A stretch of DNA of 64,000 nt, taken from contig CM043955.1 in the NCBI GenBank assembly GCA_014529385.2, positions 142,340,140 to 142,404,139 on the forward strand, written 5' to 3'. The notes beneath the pieces are model-generated. The model was given only the letters and a program-made list of their open reading frames with translations. It was not told the DNA's origin and did not search any database. The DNA comes from Adiantum capillus-veneris (Eukaryota > Streptophyta > Polypodiopsida > Polypodiales > Pteridaceae). Made by a program: the position numbers and the translations under genes. This document shows positions 46,808 through 57,170 of the stretch, one piece after another. Positions within the stretch are counted from its first letter, which is position 1, and each line of letters starts with the position of its first letter.

Positions 46808-47965
46808 CTATGGTTCATAGTTAGAGCCGTACTAATTAGCACATTTTAGGTTAGGGTTTTACCTCTATTTTTGTTGAGGTTTTTGGTGCTAATCTAGCTT
46901 TAGACTTTATTAAGACTATATTGCTACCTTAGAAGGAATGGAGAAGCAAAGTCTTGTTTCCATATGGATGCTCGATTAGTGGTTTGTTCTTGAATGGGAT
47001 TCCTAATGGCTTCATATTTTTTTTTCACTATCTTCATAGTGTAAGGGCACTCTAAAGAAAATAAAGCATTGAAGGAAAATAAAAGAGAAGAGAAACACAA
47101 CTGTACCAATGTGCACTCGATCACCTCTTCATGTGAACACAAAAAATCTTGACTTTCCACCTTCGTGTGTCTTAGCATTTCCTAAACTTACCCTTCACTT
47201 ATGCACTCAAAATGTTTTGAAAGGATATTTATTTTCCCAAGATTAGGAGGCCCTAATTTCAACAGAACCAAGTTTGGAATGATTATTGGATGCATATTCT
47301 AGCGTTTGTGTCCAAAGCTTTGATAAAGGAATAACTATGGTGGAATTTTAAATTGCAAGTCGGTTGCAAAATCCATTCATCGTGTTAGACATGAATGCTA
47401 GTTAAGGTAGTGTTGTGAACATAATACACAGTGGGCATTGATGCTCCATCGGCAATATCAGACCCTTTTTGGCATTTTTTATTGCACAAACAAAATACAC
47501 CGTGTGTGATGGCGATGTCTTGTACAGGTGCATGCACTCAACGCTCTAGACTCCTAGAGGGATCGCCATGCACCATCTCAGCCAATTCTGTGACAACGTG
47601 GCAGTTCAAAAATGGTGTACAGTTTAGAAAAACAAAGATTAGGTTGTATCATCCACTAACTAAATGCATCATGTTTGGTCGAGATATTTTGGTAGAAGAT
47701 GCAATTCAACCCATGTTAGCATGAACCAAGCAGATAGGCACCAACTCACAAAATATATATGATATAATGGTGGAGTGGGAATGTAAGTCCTAATGAAGCA
47801 CATGTGCAGCCTATGCAAGTTTTAAATGACGTTATAGATCAGCCATATTTATGCAGATTTACAAGGTGTGATTGATGAGGAAAGGGCTAAAAAGGAGTGG
47901 GCTCAAGCTACATTACTGAAAAATGTACATATCTTCGATGCGAACACTTCCTTATGGAGGCTGGC
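46808..47965. other. No gene recognised
   Basis: A 97-codon plus-strand frame at 47431-47724 is not low complexity, but matches nothing I recognise and begins after a possible alternative start. The rest is stop-rich. Confidence 0.5.
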
Positions 47966-48289
47966 TCATTGTTCCTCCTCCATCAGGTCTTTTCTCCGCA
48001 AATGGTTAAGGACATATTTTATTACACCATAATTAAAGCCCCGATATTGCAGCCAACAGACCATTCTTCGGGCTTTGGTGTCCACAGTCACAGTCTTCCC
48101 CCGGTTCCATTGCTTACTAGCCTGCTCCAACAAGTGATCCATTGCAACTTTGGACATATTAGTGACATTGGATCTTGAGTCATCATCCTCTTCTGTCCCA
48201 TCTTGCTCCATGTCCCCTTCCTCCTCACAGAAGACTTTGTCAATTGCTGCTTTGATGATTTCATCCTTAATGCCTCTCTGCTTAAGCCC
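47966..48289 (-). CDS. RecX-family protein, C-terminal exon
   Basis: After a good acceptor (ATGTAACAG|GGG) the minus strand is open for 107 codons to a stop at 47966-47968. The N-terminal part, GLKQRGIKDEIIKAAIDKVF, fits a RecX three-helix repeat. After an acidic linker (EEDDDSRS) comes a second repeat with WLQYRGFNYGVIKYVL, a strong hallmark of plant RecX homologues (HLLEQASKQW is part of the same block). RecX in bacteria limits RecA filaments, and plant homologues are thought to modulate organellar RecA (family knowledge). Upstream exons with the remaining repeats were not found before the gypsy fragment at 48,934. This is therefore either the last exon of a host gene whose other exons lie beyond a large insertion, or a stranded fragment. 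Confidence 0.65.
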   Translation of the reverse strand, partial: GLKQRGIKDEIIKAAIDKVFCEEEGDMEQDGTEEDDDSRSNVTNMSKVAMDHLLEQASKQWNRGKTVTVDTKARRMVCWLQYRGFNYGVIKYVLNHLRRKDLMEEEQ

Positions 48290-48933
48290 CTGTTACATTG
48301 TAGAAGTGCGATCAGATGAAGCTTCCTTCTCTTCACAAATACAGAACAAAAACAAGCTTTGGTTTTACCATTGACCCAGACTAGCGTACAGAGCTGAAAG
48401 AAACGAGAAACTGTAATAATGCCAGATGAACAGAGAAGAGCCCCAAGTTTATCTATAAAGAGGAGTCCAAGTCCTAAATATCATAGACTCCTCATCTTAT
48501 GTAATGATCCAAAAGACCACATAAGCATCAGCTTCATCATGCAATAATATAGTGACTAGATCCTTGTACAACCCCACTACAGTCATTTGTACCAACACAT
48601 GCTCCCACACGGTTAATAATCTGTTTTATCAAGAATTAACGGTGAAAGGAGACAAAACCATAGGTTCATGGTGATCACACTTCCATACATTTACAGAGAT
48701 CCAACCTTAGAATTTTATCACTTAACCATTTTTAGAAAAATGAGAAAAAACAAAACCTGCCATAATTCAGTGTGAAAGGTTTCTACATTTTTGGAACAAG
48801 GAGTTTTTACTACTAGCCGTAATTACCACATTGGTGGTACAAAAGTGGGATCTGCAACTCCACATGAGCTCCCTTTTTCTCTGACTGTATTTCTTGATGT
48901 ATTTGAATAGTAAGCACTTGGCTACTAGATATA
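48290..48933. other. Probable intron or 5' side of the RecX exon; nothing else seen
   Basis: Stop-rich and AT-rich, without recognisable exons, simple repeats or LTR ends. Confidence 0.5.
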
Positions 48934-49570
48934 ATGCGTTCATGCTTTTGTAGGGTTATGAGCCGAAAGTTGAAACCACCAATTGCTACTGGAATCAACG
49001 GGGTTAAGATGAAATATGTGGCTGATTTCTTGCATGACATGCAAAAAATGCTTGTGATCGCTCAGGAAGGAATAAAGACCGTCCAAGATTGGGCCACCTT
49101 TTATGCTAACCATTATCGACAACCTCGTACTCTCTAGGAGGGTGTACCTTAAGGTACTGTAGGATTCTGAAATAATCTGTATTGGTTAGTGCTCGAAACT
49201 ATTTTTGCGATATTTTGGGCCATTCCAAATTATCAAGAAGATTAGTGACGTCTCCTACAGATTGGATCTACCCTCCAACATTGTTGTCCACTCTGTGTTA
49301 CACATTAGCCGCTTGAAGGAGAGGTTGGGACAGGATGAACAAGTTGCCCCTCTGGAGGTAGTCCCGAGTTTGGAGGATACTACTCATTGCTGTCCACCCC
49401 GTGTTACATGTTAGCTGCTTGAAGGAGCGGTTGGGACAGAATGAACAAGTTGTGCCTCTAGAGCCAGTCCCGAGTTTGGAGGACACCACTCGTTACATTC
49501 CACTGGAACCCGAGTTGGTTCTTGATAAGGGTCAAAAGATCCCGAAAGGCTTCTTACCTCGAGTATTGAC
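48934..49570 (+). pseudogene. Gypsy integrase C-terminal fossil
   Basis: The first segment (about 48934-49137) shows VADFLHDMQKMLVIAQEGI and FYANHYRQPRT, the helical stretch before the GPY module. The second (49205-49414) shows RYFGPFQIIKKISDVSYRL and VHSVLHISRLKERL, the GPY/F module. A frame break separates them. It is followed, in the expected order, by a polypurine tract and an LTR. The catalytic core is not present to the left. Confidence 0.75.
49286..49497 (+). repeat. 106-bp tandem duplication at the pol 3' end
   Basis: The segment starting TTGTCCACyCyGTGTTACA is repeated (49286 and 49392), including GCTTGAAGGAG, GGTTGGGACAG and CCCGAGTTTGGAGGA. Several substitutions separate the copies. 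Confidence 0.85.
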
Positions 49571-49619
49571 TTGAGTCGACTGCTACTTGGGAATCAGTAA
49601 GATCGTTGAAGAGTCATTT

Positions 49620-49639
49620 CCCCGGTTTTATAACCGGGG
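49620..49639. other. Perfect GC-rich hairpin before the polypurine tract
   Basis: CCCCGGTT and AACCGGGG are paired around TTAT, about 30 bp upstream of the LTR. Confidence 0.7.
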
Positions 49640-49663
49640 ATATTACTGAGGATAGTAATTAAA

Positions 49664-49678
49664 AAATAAGGGGGGAAG
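49664..49678 (+). other. Polypurine tract
   Basis: AAATAAGGGGGGAAG, directly before the LTR TG. Confidence 0.7.
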
Positions 49679-50063
49679 TGTTACGTCCCAAGACATCAGG
49701 GTGGGCGCATGAGCCATGTCTGGCCAAGTGTGAACATGGCCCTATGGATAGGGCGGCTAAGGAATCCTATAAATAGGATCCTGGGCTCATTTGTGAGTCA
49801 TCTGCTGTCCTCACCACACTTGGACTCTAGGCCCTTGTCAGCTCTACCCACACACCCGTATTGGTGTGGCTTGGTGGTATGGGACATCGGCCCTTGTGGT
49901 AGAGGCTAGCCCGCTGGCTGCAGGCTTCGAGGCTTAGGGGTGAGCCCGTATTGGCTCTATTGCTTGCAGGTGAGTTTGATGTCCGCTCTCTACACTCATT
50001 TATTCGTGAGTATGGCTTTGTGCCATGTTGTGTGTGCAAGATAGATCGGGCGAGGGACTAACA
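49679..50063 (+). repeat. 3' LTR of the gypsy fossil
   Basis: 385 bp from TGTTA to TAACA. It has a TATA-type word CCTATAAATAGG near 49,767 within an imperfect palindrome (AGGAATCC...GGATCC). It lies correctly downstream of integrase C-terminus and polypurine tract. No second LTR was seen in the window. Confidence 0.7.
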
Positions 50064-50065
50064 AC

Positions 50066-50360
50066 TGTCATGCTTCATATGTCCTTCCTCTCCATAGTAG
50101 AAACATCTTCCTTCTTTCTTGAAGGTCAAAAGCTGTGTGGGTGAGAGATGCTTGATTCTCTTGTTGGGTGCGCTTTGACTTCCTTTGAAGGGTATCATGA
50201 GGATACACCTTCATGCTCTTCCGAAGTTGCGGTTGAAGGCTTGCTTCGACTTTCTCATCTTTTCCTCGTCGGAAATCTTCATGAAGGGTGTAACCTTTAA
50301 GAGAACCGACCAAAACTTGTCAACATAATTGGTAACCTTCTCATGTTCCTTTTGCTGGCC
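50066..50360 (-). pseudogene. Isolated gypsy gag fragment
   Basis: Minus strand, right to left: KVTNYVDKFWSVLLKVTPFMKI, then LRKSMKVYPHDTLQ, then a zinc-knuckle remnant YYGEEGHMK. It is closely related to the gag at the right end of the window (63,346-64,000). There is a frame break around 50,280. It lies immediately beside the LTR at 49,679 but on the opposite strand, so it belongs to another insertion. Confidence 0.75.
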
Positions 50361-50574
50361 GTGAGAGATGCGAGAGAGGAGAAGAAAGAGAGAGAGAATG
50401 GTATATATATAGACAAATAACTGCTAATCGCATAATATAGTGATAATTTAATACCGATTAGAGAGATATAGAGATCACGAGAAGCCAACAACCAATTCCA
50501 ATTGACGTTTTTCCCAAACCCAAGCAATACAAAATGGCCATAAACTCAATTTGTCGGTCATCACCCAAAGTGGA

Positions 50575-50985
50575 ATGGATACTTCGCATACAGGTGATGA
50601 GCATGAGAGAGGCGACGGAGAATTTTTCCCACCAAGAGGTTTTTTCAACCCTCCCCCTTCTCCATCTATGCCACGAGTTGTATCAAATCCTCTGGAGGCG
50701 ATGGTCAAGTCGATGTTGGACATGATGGCACGACAACAAGAAGCGAATCGCGTTGCGCTAGCACAACAAGAAGCGACTCGCATTGCTTTGGAACGCGAGC
50801 ACGATGCACGAAAAGAAAGCAAAGCACAAAGAAAGGAGGAAGCCGAAGCAAGACGAGCGGCCTTGGAGGCCGATCGGGAGGTCCAAAGAGACCTCCGTAC
50901 TCAAGAATTGGTTCGACAAGTTCTTGCCTCGAAGTCCGAACCAACAAAATGTCGGCATAAGTGGTACGAAGAAGGCAAAGAATAA
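50575..50985 (+). CDS. Charged coiled-coil reading frame, unknown
   Basis: An ATG frame of 136 codons. The first third is Pro/Phe-rich (FFPPRGFFNPPPSPS). The rest is a strongly charged helix with repeated QQEA(N/T)R(V/I)AL and Glu/Arg/Lys runs, likely a coiled coil. It could be a gag N-terminus or part of the hAT element downstream. It is not clearly either. Confidence 0.3.
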   Translation: MDTSHTGDEHERGDGEFFPPRGFFNPPPSPSMPRVVSNPLEAMVKSMLDMMARQQEANRVALAQQEATRIALEREHDARKESKAQRKEEAEARRAALEADREVQRDLRTQELVRQVLASKSEPTKCRHKWYEEGKE

Positions 50986-50989
50986 AAAA

Positions 50990-51961
50990 GCCTTTGGCAA
51001 AGAGTCGGATTATGCTCTCACAACATATGCGGTCGATATACGGAGTGACAAAGTAAATTTTGCTTTTCTACAAAATTAAGCGGTGCACCACGTATTAGGG
51101 ACCATTATTTGGGTAGCATTAAAAAGAATTGTAAGAAATATGACTTATCGTCAAGCACCTGTAATTGCAAAGCGTTTGAGAGAAGAGCTCGCCAAAAAGG
51201 GTGGCAAAAGACAGCGGATATATAGCTCTGTTATGGATACAAGTCAAGAGCAATCAAAGCCAAATATTAACTTTGTTGATCTTGTGGTAACACCAAGTAA
51301 CCTTCCATAACAACCTACACAGGGAGAGGAAATATCAAGCAATGTTCCTTTTAAGCATCACAATGAAGGCGAACTTGGGCAAATCCGTCAAAATCCATTG
51401 CATCAAAGTTTTCGAATGCAGTCTCTAGAAGAAGCACAAACCGCACTCGCCATAGCGATTTTCTTCACTGGAAGTGCTCTAGTTCTGGTAGACAACAATC
51501 ATTGGAAGTCCGCCTGGAAGAAAATAGGTGAGTTTGGCCCAAGATTTTCAGCTCCTTCATATCACAATGTTCTCTTGGATAAATGTTACATCGAGATCAA
51601 AGAGCATGTTTGGAAATATTTCCCTTTCAAGATGCACGATTGTGAGTGATGGTTGGTCTAATGTTCAAAGAAGACCACTGATCAATGTCTTGCTGATTTG
51701 TCCAAGGGAAGAAATGTTCATAAAGGCGATTGACAATTTCGGTGCAATTAAAAGTGACAAATACATTTATGAGGTCTTGATTAATGTAATTACAAAAATC
51801 AGAGATGAACATGCCATTCAAGTAGTCATGGACAATGCAAAGAACTATATAAACGCTAGCAAATTAATAAAGAAGTGTTTTCCACACATTTTCACCAATG
51901 GTTGTAATACGCACATCTTACACTTGGTGCTGAAGGATTGGTACACTAGTAAAGAAACCAC
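50990..51961 (+). pseudogene. hAT-type transposase fossil (BED finger and DUF659 region)
   Basis: A BED zinc-finger remnant (FCSTKLSGAPRIRDHYLG) lies near 51,050-51,110. It is out of frame with the preceding IRSDKVN, so one frameshift splits it. Next comes RLREELAKKGGKR, then a TAA at 51308-51310. The DUF659 part includes AIAIFFTGSAL, FSAPSYHNVL, then after a frameshift near 51,620 TIVSDGWSNVQRRPLINVL, VVMDNAKNYI, FPHIFTNGCNTHILHLVLKD. The C-terminal hAT dimerisation domain is missing: the sequence changes abruptly to C-rich DNA at about 51,962. Confidence 0.75.
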
Positions 51962-52426
51962 ATGGGTTGTGATGCCACCAATACGCTCGCTCGCTGCTGC
52001 TGCTCCCTCGCGCGCCTCGCCTGCTTCGCCCGTCACCGTAGCCCAAGCCCCAGCCCTCTCCCCCCTCACAGCGCTCACCCTGCTGCCCCACACTACCCTC
52101 CTCATTTAGCTTCGTCTCGCTGCATCCTCCCCCGCCGTGCTGCCCCCTCCCACTATCTCCCGCTACCCCTCCCACCTATCCCTCGCTGCCCTCTCTCGCC
52201 CTGTTCACGCTACCCCTCTCCCTCCCAATCCCGCTGCCCCTGCCCGTCATCTCGCTCCCTTGCCCCGCTCCTCTTGCTTATGCCATCCCCCGACTCGAGT
52301 CTCTCTCGCTATCAGAACCGGTTTCATAGCGGCTTCAACTTCCCTTCGTTCGCCCCTGCACCAACAGACACAACTGGAGGATTCTGCTCTGCCACAGAAG
52401 GACTCCATTGCAGCCCCCTCGCCCGA
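51962..52426 (+). pseudogene. Left part of an interrupted reading frame (Pro/Ser-rich)
   Basis: C-rich sequence, markedly different in base composition from its neighbours. The frame starting about 52,137 reads to LEDSALPQKDSIAAPSPD and stops making sense at the LTR boundary. If the 52,427-59,078 element and one CCCGA copy are removed, this frame continues directly into the frame at 59,084. It is therefore the N-terminal side of the DUF4283/CCHC-type fragment there. The function of this low-complexity part is unknown. Confidence 0.5.
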
Positions 52427-54320
52427 TGTTGCTAAATTGGCTTTATCTGACAGGAAAATAATTCTAAATGGATTATTGGATTTATAAGTAAAGAGGGTTT
52501 TCTCGATTGGAACACCAAGAAAAATAATTCTAAATGAATTATTGGAATTGTAAGTTAGAGGGTTTTTCTCACTGGAGACATCCGAGTACAAACTATTCTT
52601 AGTGCGTCATTCAAAGTAATGACGGGAGCACTGAGAACAGAAATATCTGTAAGGCCACCAGGAACAAGTACTTTTGATGCGTCACATCGAATGGGTGACA
52701 GGGAGCATCGAGAAGAAGTATCCGACCATCCGGAATGGATATCTCTGATGCGTCATAGGATGGGTGACATAGAGCATCGTGAAGGAGATTGTACCGTAAG
52801 TTCGGTAGGAAAGGACTAAGTGATGGGTGCATCAGAAAGGGGATATCCATAGTCAAGAGGAAATTCCGAACTGTGTTAGAACTGTGCACAAGGAAAAGCA
52901 AGGACTTGAATGAAGATGGGTTCACAGGAAACTTAAGAAAAAACAGATGCTTTCTAAGAAGCGGATACTTTCCCGCAAGGAAGTCTATGTCTGCATTGCA
53001 ATTGTGCGTGTGATTGCATCCAGGGACGCCTGGGAAGTGCTGTGAAAGCATTGTTTTTAACTTATAAGGTTTTATTGAGTTTTTGGGCAGATTTAGACCA
53101 TGTTTAAAGGTGACCGGCCGCCCACTTAAGAAGTGGGCAACCTATGATTAAATAAAGCAGTAAAAACCAGCCAACGATTTTTCTCTCTTTTTCTAGCAGA
53201 ACAACGCCCAAAAAAAAAAAAGGCCGCGATCTCTATGGGAGCAACCTGCTATTCGTGCCGTGGCCAGGAGCTATAAAAGCATCACATGCTCTCACTCAGA
53301 GGAGGAGATCAGTTCTTGCAAGAAGAAGATGCTGCTGCAGATTTCATCCGCAAAGAAGATGTTGCCGGTGATGCCCATGGCTGCCCCAAGTGTATCAGAT
53401 GTTGCCAAGACCTAGTGCACGAGTTCCCTCGCAAAGAAGTGCCTACGGAACGTGTTTCCATCGACACAAGCTGTTGTTTTCCTCTGTTTTCAACCCATAA
53501 AAGTTGTAGACGGGGCTGATTTACGAGAAGGAACCCAAGAACACACCTCTTTTATGTGTAGGATTGGAAGAGAGGAATTTCTATGTAGAAATCTCTTCTG
53601 GGGAATTGCTTTTTGAGAACCGAGTGGCGTTTCGAGCGTGGAGACTTTGAAGGTAACGATTTGCATGTTATGAACTACGAGTATTTGTTTGCAGGTGTAC
53701 TTCCTCTTAGCGAGGGAGTAGGAGCAGAGGAAGGCATGAGCCTCTACAGGAGAAAAGCGCTCTGAGGAACTAGAGCCAGATCAGCCAAGGGTTTCGTACC
53801 CGAGCTTGGGAAGTAGATCCACGGATCGAAGAGAGGCAGTCTCTCAAGTTGTGATCCGGAAGTTGGGATTCCCAAGGAAAGGACTTCACGTCCAAGAAAG
53901 CACAGTTGTTCTGCAAGAAGAGGACTCTGGAAAGAGAGTAGGAAAAGAGTTGCAAGGATGCCATGCCCTGAGTTTGGTGAGATCCAGAGACGAGAACCTT
54001 GATTCTCGAGGATTTGGAATAAGGAACAGAAGTTCCTTGGAATAGGGTTTTGCCCTAGGAATTGGAAGCTTGAGGCTTCCAGGAACCATCAAGTCTTATT
54101 CTAGAACGAACGTGGTAATACGTTCGGTTCAAGTGCTTGTATAGACTTCTCCTCAGTAAAAAGATACTATTACGAGGGGGGACCATCCCATCTTTTGGTC
54201 CCCAGTACTGTGTCGATCTTCTCACTCTATTTCTCTCTATATACTATGGCTTCAGTATCAAGTGATAAATTCTATTTATCCGAGTACATTTTATATTGTT
54301 ATGCACTCCCGTTTGTGACA
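52427..54320 (+). repeat. 5' LTR of the pol-less element
   Basis: 1,894 bp from TGTTGCTAAATTGG to TTTGTGACA. TATAAAA at 53272-53278 in GAGCTATAAAAGCATCAC is a plausible core promoter, conserved in the other LTR. The U3 part has short direct repeats built on GATGCGTCA...GGGTGACA...GCATCG (52,677 and 52,748). A third copy present in the 3' LTR is largely deleted here. Confidence 0.85.
53272..53278 (+). promoter_or_regulatory. LTR TATA box
   Basis: TATAAAA, in the same context as 58007-58013 in the 3' LTR. Confidence 0.55.
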
Positions 54321-54321
54321 G

Positions 54322-54333
54322 TGGTATCAGAGC
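54322..54333 (+). other. Primer-binding site of the pol-less element
   Basis: TGGTATCAGAGC, initiator-Met tRNA type, one base after the 5' LTR. Confidence 0.9.
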
Positions 54334-54417
54334 ATGGTCTCCTCTCTTCCTTTGTAAAGGAGGACAACTCAAGGAAGATATAGGAAGAAGCCATGACAAG
54401 CGAAGAGAGAAGTAAGC

Positions 54418-55110
54418 ATGCGGAAACCTAGGTCCTGCAGGAAAAGCTCGCAGAGTTGGAATTTTTCTTTTCTCTCTGCAAGAAGTCGACACAAGACTTG
54501 GGATTTTCTAAGAAGGCGCCAAGAGCATGATGCTCAAGAACCCAGAGAATCCAAGAAGCGGAATGCTCAAGATCCTTCAGAATCCAGAACCATAGCCAAG
54601 AAATCCCGTCATTCCGAGAAGGATATGAAGGTCTTTAGACCTCAGAACACTCTGGTCAAGTTTCATACTTTTGAGGGAACGGAAGACGTTCCGAAAGCTA
54701 CCGCTTTCATTGGACATTTTGAAGTTGCCTTTGCAAACGGCAATTTCTGAGAAGCGTCGAAGGTGAGGCATGTGACCAAACACCTCAAGGGGATTGCAAA
54801 TACTTGGTGGTATACCAAAGCTCTGCAAGGAACTTACAACAAGACTTGGATTCAATTCAAAGGCTGAATTTTCCGTCAAATTTTTTTTCCTCTACGCTTT
54901 GAGGAAGACATCCAAGAAGATTGGGATCGGTTTGCCCAATAGGAACACGATCGAGTCAAAGCAAGTAGTGGTTCACTCTTGCCAAGGTAGCTCCACTCTT
55001 GATCCTCTTTGAGGAAAGAAAGATGAAGAAATTCAATGAAGGACTTTTACCCGAATTTTGTAGACGCATCTGCAAAATACTTTGCAGCAGATGGTGGAGT
55101 CGGCAATAAA
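54418..55110 (+). pseudogene. gag remnant of the pol-less element
   Basis: A basic N-terminal region is followed by VKFHTFEGTEDVPKATAFI and FEVAFANGNF, then by a TGA. The gag core continues as VRHVTKHLKGIANTWW...ALQGTYNKTW and, later, RFEEDIQEDWDRFAQ with further stops and frame breaks. EERKMKKFNEGLLPEF marks the 3' side. No zinc knuckle was found. The homologue at 63,346-64,000 shows the same motifs in order. Confidence 0.75.
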
Positions 55111-57158
55111 AGCTGAAAGTGTACACCTTAGTGTACATAGAATCTAATCCCTGCAGTGGGACGAGAACCATTGAACACAGAAGCAACAAATTTTTGTTAT
55201 TTCTCCTCGAAGGATACGTTGCTATCCGGAGAAAGTTCAGAGTAAGGGAATTCAATCTAACTCCTCAGTTTTTCAATAGAAGACCCTCAATCTTCAAGTG
55301 ACAGGGCAGGTCTGATCAAAGTTAAGTCTTTGAGGAACTCATAAACTACGTATTGCTTTTATGCACGAGATATGCATGTGTCTAACCAGGACAATCACTC
55401 TCGAGTATTTATGAGAGTAGGATCAAGTTGAAACATTGTTCTATTAGATGAACTGGTTTGCTAACCATCCAGAAGGTCAATACTTGATCTAGTATCCGGT
55501 AGTTCTCCAACAAATTATTTGCTATTGGGGTAGGACATTATGAAGGAACCATCCGAGTTTTCAAGAAAATAAAAGCTTTTATCAAGCTGGAGTACCCTAT
55601 GAGCTTACACCCCTTACCCGGTAAGGGAAGATATGGTAGTGCTTTTCGCGCAAGTGAATGAACACTCTCTTTACGAGGGAAGGAACAAGCGATTGCTACG
55701 GCTTGTGCTCGAGGAATCCAATGATTGAAATCCTAGTTTATTTGATGAGCGGATTTTGCTCTAAGATCGAGCCAAGGGATCGTCAAGTTGAGCGTCTTCG
55801 CTCTAAGGATCTTACGAAGGGAAGGTAATTTCCCAAGTTCACCAAAACTCTAGCACAGCTTAAGAATTATGTACACCTTTGGGTACATGGATAACACACG
55901 AAGATGCAGACCTATGCCAAGGTGGGTTATCTATCAATCGAATTTTTTTTCTGCTGACCGGAATGAGATGAACCAACTTCCTTTTCAAGAACTGGATGGG
56001 AGTTTGTTATACTCTCTTGAGCGCCTTTTTGCACGCAAGAATATTCCGACACGAGAATCTCTATTTGAGATGCGTTCAGTAGAATGCGCGCAAGAATATT
56101 CCGACACGAGAATCTCTATTTGAGATGCGTTCGGTAGAAGAAATTTGAGTTTCTCTACGAAGAAGAGGTTTTTTGATGGTCGTTGATCATTGACTACGCT
56201 ATGTGCTTTTACCATTACAATAGCAACTTTTGGTTGCGGTATATATTTCTCCATGAGCAGGTCAAGTAGCATTTACACGCTGCTGGAATAAATTCGAACT
56301 ATTATGTTTGTAAGAGTAAAATCTGCCAACCATTTTAAAATGGTAAGAATTACCTTAACCACATATGGAAGAACATCATTGAGATCTACGGCGGTTTTGC
56401 CCTTAAGTGGGCCGAGTTTGAACTTATGTTCACAGAATGGTATGGCTAGATTTTTTATCTGCCTAAGATTTTGCGAGCACGCCCTAGATGCTTGCTAATT
56501 GAAAATTTCTTGATGATTTCCGCAAGAAATAGACGGCAGCAGGCGTAAAGAAAACACTGTAGGTGATAACAACCCAATGGAGGAAAAACGCGGAAAGATG
56601 TGCGGCAATGCACAAGGGATCTTCGGATCAGAACAATTGGCCTACCCAAAGCAAAGGCCCAGAATAAGAACTTACTTTGGTAAGATGGCACACTTTGTCT
56701 ACCACAGGAAGATTCACATGAGCTTAATGCTCTCAACATGCCCTATGTGGGAGGATACAAGAGGTTTAATATCCTCAGGACTAATAGCGCAAGGTTATGC
56801 GCAAGCACAGACACCTAGCTTGACTTCTAGGAGGATAACTCTTCTCGGGAATAAGAAGGCAGAATTGACTTAACATATTTTCAGAGAAGGAAAATTCCGA
56901 TTTGTTGGAAAGACGCGAATGACGAGTTCTTACATGGCTTGTAAATTTGATGATTGGTGAAGGATATCCTCGAGGTACTAGAGGAAGGACATGAACCGGT
57001 AAGGTAAGTATTGAATTATTGAATTTTTAAGTAATTTAATTTTTGAGTTCTTTTGTGAGAAAGGACTAGCTCAACTCACCATTAAGCAAAATTTGAAATC
57101 TTTCCAGTTTCTCCCCGGCAATTCAGTTGGATCTCTACAATTGAGGACAACTGTTTAT
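55111..57158. other. Internal region of the pol-less element, no coding capacity seen
   Basis: About 2 kb with no recognisable pol motif on either strand. A 55-bp tandem duplication is present (GCAAGAATATTCCGACACG at 56035 and 56090). Confidence 0.65.
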
Positions 57159-57170
57159 AAGTGAGAGGGA
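57159..57170 (+). other. Polypurine tract of the pol-less element
   Basis: AAGTGAGAGGGA directly before the 3' LTR. Confidence 0.75.
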
